Positions 35,678 to 46,150 of a DNA stretch of 64,000 nt are shown in pieces. The position numbers and the translations under genes were made by a program. Each line of letters opens with the position of its first letter. Position 1 is the stretch's first letter. The notes beneath the pieces are model-generated. The model was not told the DNA's origin and ran no database searches. It saw only the letters and a list, made by a program, of their open reading frames with translations. This stretch comes from Halobacillus sp. Nhm2S1 (GTDB lineage Bacteria > Bacillota > Bacilli > Bacillales > Halobacillaceae), in NCBI RefSeq assembly GCF_019599545.1, contig NZ_JAIEZV010000002.1, positions 186,001 through 250,000 of the forward strand. The letters are read 5' to 3'.

Positions 35678-35807
35678 TTTATTAGCTGCTTCGGGGGTTT
35701 TATTAGCGACTTTTAGGCTTTATCGGTGACTTCAGCACTTTTATCAGTGGGTGTCAGGGTTTTATCCGTTGCTTTCACTACTTTATCGGTGGCTTTTAGA
35801 CTTTTAT
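35678..35807 (-). repeat. array of seven degenerate repeats with 21-bp period
   Basis: TTTAT occurs at 35678, 35698, 35719, 35740, 35761, 35782 and 35803: steps of 20, 21, 21, 21, 21 and 21. A typical unit reads TTTATCGGTGACTTNNGNNC on the plus strand, i.e. CACCGATAAA on the minus strand. The bases between the conserved cores vary. A second array of the same element in the other orientation is at 58654-58764. No protein frame runs through it. Confidence 0.85.
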
Positions 35808-35818
35808 CAATATCCTCG

Positions 35819-35852
35819 CAAAAAAAGCTTAGAGCGCCAAGTTCTAAGCTTT
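35819..35852 (-). terminator. terminator after the SEC-C protein gene
   Basis: The minus strand AAAGCTTAGA, a nine-base loop, TCTAAGCTTTTTT. It lies directly next to the stop at 35859. Confidence 0.85.
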
Positions 35853-35858
35853 AAATGA

Positions 35859-36881
35859 TCAACCTTCGATATATCCCTTCAGCTGAGTAATCCGCTTACT
35901 CATACTGCTGGGGCTAACATCATATTTCGTAGCAACTGCTTTTTTCGTGACCTTCTCAGGTTCTGTGCGGAACTCTTCAGAAGTACGATAGATGTGTTCA
36001 AGCGCAGCAGAAACCACTTCCGGTTTACGGAACGTCGGATCTTCTTCCTGTTTATAAGAAAGCCAAGCTTCACGCAACCTCTCGAAAGTTGGTTCTGTTT
36101 TCAGCTCATCGTCGACAAGGTCGAGCACTTCATCTTCCCCGATCGCTGGAGTTTCTTTTTCTTGCAGCTCTTGTTCTTCCGAGGACTCTTCGGAAACGTT
36201 CATATACATCCAGTTTCTCAACTGTTCAATAAGTGTATCCTGCATGTAGGCATGAATGGATTCATATCCAGCTTGCTGGGATTTCTCCTCTACCGTCTTC
36301 TTGAAAGTTTGATAGGATTCCTCATAGTTTGGAATGGCGAGCGGAACGAAATTGAAGATCGGTCCCCATTTCAGAATAACTCCAACCACATACGGCATAT
36401 GCGGATAATTTTCTTCCTTCAACGGAATGCCGTCACGTTTCACTTCATACGTTAGACCGCTCCAAACATCTTCAACCATGATGGTCTGCTCGGACTGAAT
36501 CTCCTGGATATGGAAAACACTAGCGAGCGGTGATTTCCACGCTTCCATAGACGCTAGCGTCGCTGGACGTACAATCTTATCCTGCTTCTTTTCAAAAAAT
36601 TCGTCATAGAGCGTTGTTCCATCTTCTTGCTTTTCCATGAATACCCCTTGTACCATACGGAAAGCCGCTTCTACTTCTTCCTCCTGTGTTTCACGCTCTT
36701 CATTAGGCGTGACATTCGGATAATTGCGGTTCACATAGGCCATAAAGTGGCTGTAGTGGCCTTTCAACTCTTCATGAAGGCTTGTAGATCCCACACCTTC
36801 GTTAGTCTTATTCATGCAGCATTTCTTATATTTCTTCCCACTTCCGCATGGACATGGGTCATTTCTTTTTACCTTACTCAT
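35859..36881 (-). CDS. protein with N-terminal SEC-C zinc motif
   Basis: A 340-residue cytoplasmic protein. Residues 7-23 ([18 protein letters not shown]) are a SEC-C zinc motif like the SecA tail, here with CC at the last position. The rest is acidic and helical with no catalytic motif recognised; a segment near the end (EKVTKKAVATKYDVSPSSMS, then KRITQLKGYIEG) looks like a helix-turn-helix. The combination suggests a nucleic-acid- or ribosome-associated protein, but this is inference. AGAGGG precedes the ATG. Confidence 0.8.
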   Translation of the reverse strand: MSKVKRNDPCPCGSGKKYKKCCMNKTNEGVGSTSLHEELKGHYSHFMAYVNRNYPNVTPNEERETQEEEVEAAFRMVQGVFMEKQEDGTTLYDEFFEKKQDKIVRPATLASMEAWKSPLASVFHIQEIQSEQTIMVEDVWSGLTYEVKRDGIPLKEENYPHMPYVVGVILKWGPIFNFVPLAIPNYEESYQTFKKTVEEKSQQAGYESIHAYMQDTLIEQLRNWMYMNVSEESSEEQELQEKETPAIGEDEVLDLVDDELKTEPTFERLREAWLSYKQEEDPTFRKPEVVSAALEHIYRTSEEFRTEPEKVTKKAVATKYDVSPSSMSKRITQLKGYIEG

Positions 36882-36984
36882 TAATATCCCTCTCTTAACT
36901 CATAAACGTTCAACTCTACTAGAGTACCGAAGATTGAGCCAACATGCAAAAAAACAAGGAAAAAAGGAGGAGGAAATTATATAC

Positions 36985-37019
36985 AGACCAGGTCATCCAA
37001 TATTTGGATGACCTGGTCT
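36985..37019. repeat. palindrome, copy 2 of the ACCAGGTCAT family
   Basis: AGACCAGGTCATCCAA, TAT, then its exact complement: 16-base arms around a 3-base centre. It could also end transcription of the ABC permease gene that stops at 37047, but no T run follows on that strand. Confidence 0.9.
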
Positions 37020-37046
37020 TACAGTATTTGGATATAAAATCCGCAT

Positions 37047-38417
37047 TTAAACATCTCTTCTTAGTGCGCTTAGTACATCAATGCGTGTGGCTTTCCTGGC
37101 TGGCTTGAGACCGGATAGCATCGCCACACCGATACTGAGTGCTACACAAACCAGAGCCAAGTAAGGAGGGATATAAGACAATTGAATCGCTTCTTCTAAT
37201 GTCTGATCAAAAACTTGTTGAATGACAAGTGGAAGCAACATGTTAATTCCTACGCTCACAAGATAAGCAAGCGCGACACCGACAAACGCCCCCATCAACC
37301 CAATATAGCCACTTTCCATCAAGAAGATGCTGCGGATCATCTTAGGGTGACCACCGATGGCTTTCATGATGCCAATATCCTGGGTCCGTTCTGTAACAGC
37401 CATGGACATGGTATTGTAAATGCCAATTGAAGCAATCAATAAAGCAATTGTACCTACTATAATCAATCCTACTTTAACTACAGCAAATACAATATTGATC
37501 TGATCGAGTTCTTCCGTCACCGAATAGATATGGTACCCTTCATCTTTCAGGTTCTGGGATAGATTCTCCACCTGCTCCATGTTACCTGCTATGACCTGGA
37601 CATCGTTATACACTCTGTCTTTCCCCTCGGCCTGTAATGTTTCAACTTCGTCTGTTTTCATATCTGGGTGGATGGTAGCCCCATAAGCCGTTTCTGTAAA
37701 AGCTTCAATATCGGTTAATACAGCTTCGGAGATGTAAATATCACTACTTACCTGCCAATCTCTTGCGGGTTCTTCCATAATCCCAACCACTTCAACCGGG
37801 AAAGTTTCCGTTATCCATTCATCCCCCTTGTACTGTTCAACTTCAATCTCGACCGTTTTATTTAATAATCCTTCATCCATCCGGTACTCTTCTTTTACAA
37901 GACCATTTTGATTAAAAATCTGATCTCCGGTTTGTTCATCACTCTTTTTATATAAAAGTTGATCCAGGTGGTACCCGATAAGAACTTCATTTTCACTTTG
38001 AGGCATGCGTCCAGATGATAATTTCATGCCCGTTTCTTTTTCTGACTGAAAATCTACAACACTAACTGTTGAACCTCCGGAATAGGCATCATAAAGGATT
38101 TCCGTTTCCGTTCGCAGCTGGATTTTATGAGAGACAGCCTTGACGGTTTCCAGTGATTTGAAGCTTTCAATGTCGTCCTTGGTGATTTCAGGGCTTTCCC
38201 CTTCTTCCTGCGTCTGTTTTCCATAAACCGTTATTTCCGTGACCGCCCGGTCCTGCATAATGTCGTTAACGATAAACCTTTGAGCACCGAACCCAACGGA
38301 TGCAAGGACAATAAGAAAGGCACACCCGATGGATGTAGCCAGAATCGTCATAAACACACGGGATTTATTTTTCTGCATGTTCTGTCTGATAAATTGGAAT
38401 CGGTCTTTCCATTTCAT
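37047..38417 (-). CDS. ABC transporter permease (MacB/FtsX type)
   Basis: A 456-residue permease: one N-terminal membrane helix (about 20-45, FMTILATSIGCAFLIVLASV), a large extracellular domain (about 50-310) and three C-terminal helices with the FtsX motif (SIGIYNTMSMAVTERTQDIG, MKAIGGHPKMIRSIFLMESG). Such permeases work with the partner ATPase in mechanotransmission-type export of peptides, lipoproteins or drugs. Its ATG overlaps the stop of the ATPase gene by four bases. Substrate unknown. Confidence 0.92.
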   Translation of the reverse strand: MKWKDRFQFIRQNMQKNKSRVFMTILATSIGCAFLIVLASVGFGAQRFIVNDIMQDRAVTEITVYGKQTQEEGESPEITKDDIESFKSLETVKAVSHKIQLRTETEILYDAYSGGSTVSVVDFQSEKETGMKLSSGRMPQSENEVLIGYHLDQLLYKKSDEQTGDQIFNQNGLVKEEYRMDEGLLNKTVEIEVEQYKGDEWITETFPVEVVGIMEEPARDWQVSSDIYISEAVLTDIEAFTETAYGATIHPDMKTDEVETLQAEGKDRVYNDVQVIAGNMEQVENLSQNLKDEGYHIYSVTEELDQINIVFAVVKVGLIIVGTIALLIASIGIYNTMSMAVTERTQDIGIMKAIGGHPKMIRSIFLMESGYIGLMGAFVGVALAYLVSVGINMLLPLVIQQVFDQTLEEAIQLSYIPPYLALVCVALSIGVAMLSGLKPARKATRIDVLSALRRDV

Positions 38418-39112
38418 CGTACAGCCACCTCTCGATCAGCGGCTAAACGCCCATCTTCAAGACGAATGGTCCGGTCAGCGACACGTGCCACTTCCTCATC
38501 GTGAGTAATGATGACGAAAGTTATGTTCTCTTCCCTATTCAACTTTTGAATGAAATCCAGCAACTCCTTCTCCGTTTCCTGGTCCAAGCTCCCTGTAGGT
38601 TCATCCGCTAGAATAATCGGTGGCTGAACGATAAGAGCCCGCGCAACGGACACTCGCTGCTGCTGTCCGCCGGATAGTTCCGATGGATAGTGATTCTGGT
38701 AATCGTTCAATCCGACTTTATCAAGCATTTCAACGACCCTTTGCTTCCGTTCCTTTACAGAAACCCCCTTCATTACCATTGGAAGTTCAATATTCTGATA
38801 GGCGGTCATACTGGGAATCAGCTGAAAGCTTTGGAAAATGAACCCCAAACGATCCGCTCGAAACTCAGCCCAGGCAGATTCCTTATAGTCTGTTACTCTC
38901 TTATCAGCTATAAAAATATCTCCCTCCGTCGGCTTAATATAACCGCTCATCAAGTTCAATAATGTTGATTTACCGGAACCACTCCGTCCTACGATGGTTA
39001 CAATTTCACCTTCTCCCACCTCAAGATTAATATCTTTTAAAACAGAAACTTCCTGTCTATTATTCTTTTTTCCTACAAAAAACGAATGTGACAAATTCTC
39101 CACTTTAATCAA
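38414..39112 (-). CDS. ABC transporter ATP-binding protein (MacB/LolD type)
   Basis: A 232-residue ATPase: Walker A GRSGSGKST, signature LSGGQQQR, Walker B IILADEPTGSLD and the H-loop ITHDEEVA. Pairs with the downstream permease. The start has GGGAGA nearby. No two-component genes, which often accompany such exporters, are next to it. Confidence 0.93.
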   Translation of the reverse strand: MIKVENLSHSFFVGKKNNRQEVSVLKDINLEVGEGEIVTIVGRSGSGKSTLLNLMSGYIKPTEGDIFIADKRVTDYKESAWAEFRADRLGFIFQSFQLIPSMTAYQNIELPMVMKGVSVKERKQRVVEMLDKVGLNDYQNHYPSELSGGQQQRVSVARALIVQPPIILADEPTGSLDQETEKELLDFIQKLNREENITFVIITHDEEVARVADRTIRLEDGRLAADREVAVR

Positions 39113-39226
39113 TGGTCATTTCTCCCTTCTTGTTAACCCTCTACATACAAGACGAAAGAAATGCCCTAATCATTTCATCTTTTTTATAGTAAATAAAAAA
39201 TTAAAGAGTCAGTCTCCCATTTTAGG

Positions 39227-39261
39227 CCGATCCTTGATCGGGATGTGACTCTCAGTCACAT
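39227..39261. repeat. two small hairpins next to palindrome copy 3
   Basis: CCGATC-CTT-GATCGG (39227-39241) and ATGTGACT-CTC-AGTCACAT (39243-39261) are perfect inverted repeats placed directly before the long palindrome that begins at 39260. Confidence 0.8.
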
Positions 39262-39324
39262 GTTAAAAAATGTAAGACCTGGTCACCCATTATATGGGTG
39301 ACCAGGTCTTACATTTTTTAACAT
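39260..39324. repeat. long perfect palindrome, copy 3 of the ACCAGGTCAT family
   Basis: Two perfect 31-base arms around TAT. The arm contains GTAAGACCTGGTCACCCAT; core GACCTGGTCA is the reverse of the core in copies 1 and 2, as expected for a palindrome. Placed in the intergenic region between the ABC ATPase gene and the lacI gene. Confidence 0.93.
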
Positions 39325-39368
39325 TTTTCAGCATCATCACAACGCCGTAAAACTCTTCTCTTTCCAAC

Positions 39369-39409
39369 AAAAAACCACAGTTCGAAGGTTAACCCTCAAG
39401 CTGTGGTTT
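39369..39409 (-). terminator. terminator of the maltose regulator gene
   Basis: The minus strand AACCACAG ... CTGTGGTTTTTT, with an inner CTTGAGGG/CCTTCGAA-type stem; the left arm lies in the last codons of the gene. Confidence 0.75.
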
Positions 39410-40426
39410 GATTTCTTTAGTGGAGGAGCGATATTTAATATCGAATGGCACAATAATCCGTTTCGCTGGTTCCTCTTTGTTTTTCACTTTTTCGATTAGA
39501 CATTTGGCCGCCTGGCTGCCTAGGCCATGAATGTGAATATCAACAGTCGTCAATGGAGGACGGGTAATTTCTGATAAATACACATTGTTAAAACTCACAA
39601 TTGATATATCGTCAGGTACGCGCTTCCCGAATTCCTCCAGCATGTTCACCACACCGATACTCATGAGATCATCGGCAATCACAATGCCTGTCGGTGGTTT
39701 AGGGAGGGCGAACAATTCATGCACCGCCTGACGTCCACCTGATTTCAGGAATTCGGTATGGATCCGGTACTCATCCAAGTACGGCAAGCCTGCCTCTTCA
39801 AGAGCCAGTTCATACCCACGCATACGATCAATGGTTACAATACGGTCCTCGGAACCACCGATAAATGCAATACATTCGTGTCCAATATCAATCAGGTGAT
39901 TGGTAATTTCTTTGCCGGCCCGGATATTATCGTTATCCACGTGCGTGATTTCATCCACACGTGCCGCCGGTTTTCCGACGATGACAAAAGGAAAATTCTG
40001 TTCCAGCAAAAATTCCATGATCGGATCATCCACTTGTGAGTAAAGAAGGATGATGCCATCGGTGCGATTACTGAACACCATACGCTTGACGGCCTCAAGC
40101 ATTTCTTCATCTGTTTCTCCTGTACATAAGAGCATGGAGTAATCAAGCTCATGAGCGACCGCACTGATTCCACGCAGAACCTCTGGAAAGAACGGGTTTT
40201 GGAGCGCTTTATCCGCACTCGAAGGCATGACGACCCCAAGCGACTGTGTAGAACGGTTCGCCAGGTTCCTTGCATTGGCATTCGGATGATATCCCATCTC
40301 TTTCATGGCTTTTTTTACTCGTTTCTTCGTGGCTGGGCTGATTCTAGGATGGTCTGCAATGACACGGGATACGGTTGAAGGAGCTACCCCTGCCGCTTTG
40401 GCCACTTCTTTAATGGTTACCGCCAT
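39389..40426 (-). CDS. LacI-family transcriptional regulator, probably of maltodextrin genes
   Basis: A 345-residue repressor. The N-terminal helix-turn-helix is MAVTIKEVAKAAGVAPSTVS with the hinge HPNANARNLANRSTQ, followed by the periplasmic-binding-like sugar domain. The family includes MalR/YvdE, which control maltose genes. It is the next gene after malG on the same strand but a terminator (40493-40530) separates them. AGGTGAAAG precedes the ATG at 40426. Target operators are likely the inverted repeats in the malE/GH13 intergenic region. Confidence 0.9.
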   Translation of the reverse strand: MAVTIKEVAKAAGVAPSTVSRVIADHPRISPATKKRVKKAMKEMGYHPNANARNLANRSTQSLGVVMPSSADKALQNPFFPEVLRGISAVAHELDYSMLLCTGETDEEMLEAVKRMVFSNRTDGIILLYSQVDDPIMEFLLEQNFPFVIVGKPAARVDEITHVDNDNIRAGKEITNHLIDIGHECIAFIGGSEDRIVTIDRMRGYELALEEAGLPYLDEYRIHTEFLKSGGRQAVHELFALPKPPTGIVIADDLMSIGVVNMLEEFGKRVPDDISIVSFNNVYLSEITRPPLTTVDIHIHGLGSQAAKCLIEKVKNKEEPAKRIIVPFDIKYRSSTKEIKPQLEG

Positions 40427-40492
40427 AACTTTCACCTTCTATTTGCATACTATGTTCATTGTATCATGAGGACGCTTTCATCTCTCTTTTAT

Positions 40493-40530
40493 TAAAAAAG
40501 GAGAACCGGAGGGCTGCTCCGCTTCTCCTT
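40493..40530 (-). terminator. terminator after malG
   Basis: The minus strand GGAGAAGCGGAG, a loop, CTCCGGTTCTCCTTTTTT: strong stem and T run. Confidence 0.9.
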
Positions 40531-40550
40531 CCATACATATGTCTTCAAGG

Positions 40551-41390
40551 TTATCCCTTCGTACCCCCTGCTGTCAATCCAGTAACAAAATATTTCTGCA
40601 AGGATAAGAAGAGCAGTGAAATCGGTACGGCAATCAATACAGAACCGGCAGCGAACAATGTAAATTCATTCCCGAACTGATCGGCAATCATTTCATAAAG
40701 TCCTACCGCTAGTGTGAATTTATCTTCCGAACGTAGTAGGATACGTGCCAGGATAAAGTCTGTGAACGGTGTAATAAAAGTGAACAGACAGATGACCGCA
40801 ATCATCGGCTTCGCAAGTGGCATGACGATCTGCCAGAAAATACGGAAGTTCCCTGCGCCGTCCATACGAGCCGATTCGTCCAGCTCTTTCGGAATGGTAT
40901 CCAGATATCCTTTCATCAAGTACGTATTCATCGGAATCGCGCCACCTGTGTATACGAGAATCAACGCAAGGTGGGTATCAAGCAAGCCTGTCAAGTTCGC
41001 TAAAGCATAAATAGCAATCAAGGCAGCGAAGTTCGGGATCATTTGCAGAATCAAAAAGGTCATCAAACCATTTTTACGACCAACGAAACGGAACCTTGAG
41101 AATGAATAAGCCGTCATACACACGAGGGCTACAGAGAACAGCATCGTCAGAACACAGATCTTAATCGTGTTCCAATACCAGATCAGATAGTCACTCTGTG
41201 CCGGGTCGAACAATTCTTTATAGTGTTTCAACGTTGCATTTTCAGGAATGATCGAGGAGCCTGACAAACTGTTCCCCGGGTTAAAGGATGATCCGACAAT
41301 CCATAAAATCGGGTATAGGATGATCGTGATCATCGCCAGAATCACAATATACGAAAACGTCAGCTGTAGGATGCGTTTGTTATTTTTCAT
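40551..41390 (-). CDS. malG: maltodextrin ABC transporter permease MalG
   Basis: A 279-residue permease with six membrane helices. The cytoplasmic EAA loop that contacts the ATPase is present as ELDESARMDGAGNFRIFWQI and VMPLAKPMIAV. It is one base after malF. The importer has no ATPase gene here, so a shared ATPase such as MsmX would be needed, as in B. subtilis. Confidence 0.93.
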   Translation of the reverse strand: MKNNKRILQLTFSYIVILAMITIILYPILWIVGSSFNPGNSLSGSSIIPENATLKHYKELFDPAQSDYLIWYWNTIKICVLTMLFSVALVCMTAYSFSRFRFVGRKNGLMTFLILQMIPNFAALIAIYALANLTGLLDTHLALILVYTGGAIPMNTYLMKGYLDTIPKELDESARMDGAGNFRIFWQIVMPLAKPMIAVICLFTFITPFTDFILARILLRSEDKFTLAVGLYEMIADQFGNEFTLFAAGSVLIAVPISLLFLSLQKYFVTGLTAGGTKG

Positions 41391-41391
41391 A

Positions 41392-42741
41392 TTACATCAT
41401 ATCCTCTTCTTGGAATGATTTCGTTCTTCTGAACTGCCACAAAGCTACGGTAATAACGATCAAGGACAGGATCATTGTAATCGCTGCCGCTTTTCCGTAT
41501 TGGGCAGATGTCATCGTCAAGTTGTAGATCCAGGAAATCAAGATATCCGTTCCCCCCGCATTCTGGTTCGGAACAGCCGGACCTCCTCCATTAAAGAGAA
41601 AGATGACATTAAAGTTGTTGAAGTTGAACGTATATTGAGTAATCATGATCGGTGCTGTTGCATATAGCACGAGCGGCAGCGTAATGCTTCTGAATTTCTG
41701 GAAAATGGACGCGCCATCGACATCCGCCGCTTCGTACAATTCATTAGGAATCGACTGCAATACACCTGTAACCATCGCAAAAATGAACGGGAACCCAAGC
41801 CACGTCTGGATCATGATCAATGCGATCTTCGTGTACGTCGGGTTGGTAAGCCAAGGGATATCCCCAAGCCCGAAGGCAGCCAGGATATCGCGGTTGATGG
41901 TACCGAACGTTTCGTTGAACATTCCAGCGAAAACTAAAATAGATACGAACGCAGGCACCGCCCAAGGTAAAATGAAAATCGTACGGATGGTCTTTTGAAG
42001 GATGATCCCCTTCTGGTTCATCAATACGGCAAGGAAAATACCAAGCGCAATTTGCAAAGTCGTAGCACCAAACGTCCAAATAACCGTCCAGGCCAATACA
42101 CTAAAGAACGTATCACGCCAGATCGGTATGTTGAAAATCTCGATAAAGTTCTGGAAGCCGACCCAGTCTACGAGGTTCGCAGGCGGTGAGTGATACAAAT
42201 CGTAGTTCGTAAATGATAGTAGAACAACAAATAATATCGGAAAAATAACGACGAAAACAAGTAAGAGAAAACCCGGTGTCATCATCAGGTAAGGGAATCC
42301 TCCACCTACCAGGTTTTGATACTGTTGCCTGACAGAGTTTGGTGCTTCATTCAGGTCTCTTTGTTTTCCCACTTTAAAAGCATCTCTTAAGTTAAACGCA
42401 TAGACGCCTAATCCCAAAATGGTGACGATCAGTGTCAATATTCCTTCTACGAGCAACACGATGGAATGATCGTAATTGGGATCGGTTCCAAGCGTAAATA
42501 GACCCCAAAATCCGAACTGCAGCAAGTCGGAAAAGGCTATGAAAAAAGAGGCCATTAAAATGAAAAAAGCGGAACCTTTCAGCCACTGTTTGTTATAAAA
42601 CTGTCCAAAACCAGGAATGATCGAGAGCGCTAAAGCTATTTTTCGATGATTGGTCGTCCCATGAGGATCTTGTTTTTTATTTTTCTTCGATGGACGATGG
42701 TCTTTTCCCTCATAGTTGGACTTCGGTTGACGTTCCCCCAT
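41392..42741 (-). CDS. malF: maltodextrin ABC transporter permease MalF
   Basis: A 449-residue permease. The first 30 residues are strongly basic and polar. About eight membrane helices follow. The EAA loop is ELYEAADVDGASIFQKFRSI then TLPLVLYATAPI. AAAGGAG lies before ATG. Stop is next to malG start. The extra N-terminal helices are typical of Gram-positive MalF. Confidence 0.93.
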   Translation of the reverse strand: MGERQPKSNYEGKDHRPSKKNKKQDPHGTTNHRKIALALSIIPGFGQFYNKQWLKGSAFFILMASFFIAFSDLLQFGFWGLFTLGTDPNYDHSIVLLVEGILTLIVTILGLGVYAFNLRDAFKVGKQRDLNEAPNSVRQQYQNLVGGGFPYLMMTPGFLLLVFVVIFPILFVVLLSFTNYDLYHSPPANLVDWVGFQNFIEIFNIPIWRDTFFSVLAWTVIWTFGATTLQIALGIFLAVLMNQKGIILQKTIRTIFILPWAVPAFVSILVFAGMFNETFGTINRDILAAFGLGDIPWLTNPTYTKIALIMIQTWLGFPFIFAMVTGVLQSIPNELYEAADVDGASIFQKFRSITLPLVLYATAPIMITQYTFNFNNFNVIFLFNGGGPAVPNQNAGGTDILISWIYNLTMTSAQYGKAAAITMILSLIVITVALWQFRRTKSFQEEDMM

Positions 42742-42792
42742 GTTCAGTCTCCTTTCTAACTTTCCAGCATATAAAACTTCTCATGGATAAGG

Positions 42793-42822
42793 AAAAGCCA
42801 TACCCGACAGACGGGTATGGCT
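42793..42822 (-). terminator. hairpin between malE and malF
   Basis: The minus strand AGCCATACCCG-TCTGT-CGGGTATGGCTTTTCC is an 11-bp stem with a short T run, 11 bases after malE. It would lower transcription of the permease genes relative to the binding protein, as in other maltose operons. Confidence 0.75.
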
Positions 42823-42832
42823 CTGCCCGATC

Positions 42833-44134
42833 TTAGTTCCCTGAGTGATTCAACTCAATTTGTGTTTTGATGGTTTCCTGTGCTTCCGTCAACGCTTCTT
42901 CAGGCTCAGCTTTACCTGTCGCAACGACCTGCAATGCTTGTGCCATCGGCTCCCAAACTTCTCCCATTTCAGGAATATTCGGCATTGGAACCGCGCGCTC
43001 AGATTGAACAGCAACCGCACGTGCTTTTTCGTTATCCGCAATGATTGGATCCTCAATCAAGGACTTCACTGGAGGAATTTCATTGGTTTCTTCATAACGA
43101 ATTTTCGCGTTTTCTTCGTTCGTGATCCACTTGACCAACTCTGTCGCCCACTCTTTATTTTCAGAAGCAGCAGACAAATGCCAGCCTTTCACACCAACGA
43201 ATGTTTGCGGGTATTCCCCATTCGGAAGTTTCGGAAGTGGTGCAACACCATAGTCGATTCCTGCTTCGTTCAAAGCTTGGTAAGCCCATGGGCCGTCCAT
43301 CATGGCGGCAACGTTACCTTCTTGGAAAAGACCATCTTTCGCAGAACCACCACTCTCACCAACGATTCCGGATGGGAAGACTTCCTCATACCATTTTTGG
43401 ATGTACTGAGCACCTTCGACAGCGCCTTCGTTACTCAATCCAAGGTCTTGAGGATTCAAAGCTCCACCTTCTTCACCGAATACGTACCCACCGTAACCAG
43501 CAAGGACGGAGTTACCGAAGTAGAAGTTATCCCATAGAGCTAAGAAACCATATTGATCGCCATTATTAAATTCTTTGGAGAACTCAAATAGTTCATCAAA
43601 GTTTTCAGGTACTTCTGTCATATGTTCTTTGTTATAAATGAAAACCGGAGTTTCTGTAGACTTTGGAAGTCCGTATAGGTTTCCATCGTATGTTTGTGCT
43701 TGGATGGACGCTTCTGTATAAAGATCTGTCACAGAACTGTCCACTTCAATCGGAGAAAGCAGTCCTTCAATAGCCATTTGACCGATCTGATCATGTGGCA
43801 ATGTCAAAACGTCAGGGCCTGTCCCAGCCGGTCCGTCGAGACGAAGCTGTTCTCCCATTTTCGTTGCCATATCTAACTCTTTGAATTCAACCTCAATGCC
43901 GTGTTCCTCTTCGAAACTAGCAATCGCAGGCTCCAGGCCGACACCTTTTTCTTTATCTTCCCAAACGACCAGCTTTTCAGGTTTTTCAGGCATGCCGTCT
44001 TCTGACGTTTCAGAAGATGCATTATCACTACTAGACTCTCCTCCACTCGCTTCCTCTTCACGATCCGGCGCACATGCAGCCAGCATCGCAACCGTAAGAA
44101 AAGCGATAAACAATAAGCTCAACCACTTTTTCAT
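42833..44134 (-). CDS. malE: maltodextrin-binding lipoprotein MalE
   Basis: A 433-residue solute-binding lipoprotein. Signal peptide with lipobox AMLAACAP, then an acidic Ser/Glu linker and the bilobal domain of cluster 1 binding proteins: KLVVWEDKEKGVGLEPAIAS, GPDVLTLPHDQIGQMAIEGL, YGLPKSTETPVFIYNK and AAMMDGPWAYQ. First gene of the operon, read from a promoter at 44214-44241 overlapped by a cre-like site. Confidence 0.95.
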   Translation of the reverse strand: MKKWLSLLFIAFLTVAMLAACAPDREEEASGGESSSDNASSETSEDGMPEKPEKLVVWEDKEKGVGLEPAIASFEEEHGIEVEFKELDMATKMGEQLRLDGPAGTGPDVLTLPHDQIGQMAIEGLLSPIEVDSSVTDLYTEASIQAQTYDGNLYGLPKSTETPVFIYNKEHMTEVPENFDELFEFSKEFNNGDQYGFLALWDNFYFGNSVLAGYGGYVFGEEGGALNPQDLGLSNEGAVEGAQYIQKWYEEVFPSGIVGESGGSAKDGLFQEGNVAAMMDGPWAYQALNEAGIDYGVAPLPKLPNGEYPQTFVGVKGWHLSAASENKEWATELVKWITNEENAKIRYEETNEIPPVKSLIEDPIIADNEKARAVAVQSERAVPMPNIPEMGEVWEPMAQALQVVATGKAEPEEALTEAQETIKTQIELNHSGN

Positions 44135-44213
44135 ACTTAACTCCCCCTAATAGTTTCCTAGATGGATATGCCACGCAACCATAGTGAAACCGATTGCACA
44201 CATCTTGATTCTT

Positions 44214-44251
44214 ATTATACAAACTAATAATAGATTTGCAAGCGTTTTCTT
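44214..44251 (-). promoter_or_regulatory. malE promoter with overlapping cre-like site
   Basis: On the minus strand TTGCAA (44241-44236), 16 bases, TATAAT (44219-44214). TTGCAAGCGTTTTCTT (plus strand 44236-44251) matches the cre consensus with one mismatch and covers the -35. CcpA bound there would block malE. Confidence 0.7.
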
Positions 44252-44287
44252 AAAATATTGAATGAATGTTTTACTATCTATAACAGT

Positions 44288-44303
44288 ACGTTAACGCTTT
44301 CAC
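44288..44303. promoter_or_regulatory. second cre/LacI-family operator-like site
   Basis: ACGTTAACGCTTTCAC fits the cre pattern with two mismatches. It is next to TTGACT (44311-44316), a possible -35 for the plus-strand GH13 gene, whose -10 would be near 44332. A third related motif TGTGCAAACGATTGTTCA lies at 44363-44380. Confidence 0.45.
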
Positions 44304-44390
44304 ATTTTCATTGACTTCCCTCTATTTCTTCTATAGTTTTATTTAGTAGAAACGCACTTTTATGTGCAAACGATTGTTCAGAAAGGATGA

Positions 44391-46133
<1,743 letters not shown>

Positions 46134-46150
46134 TGTAGAGGAGTCTTTCC

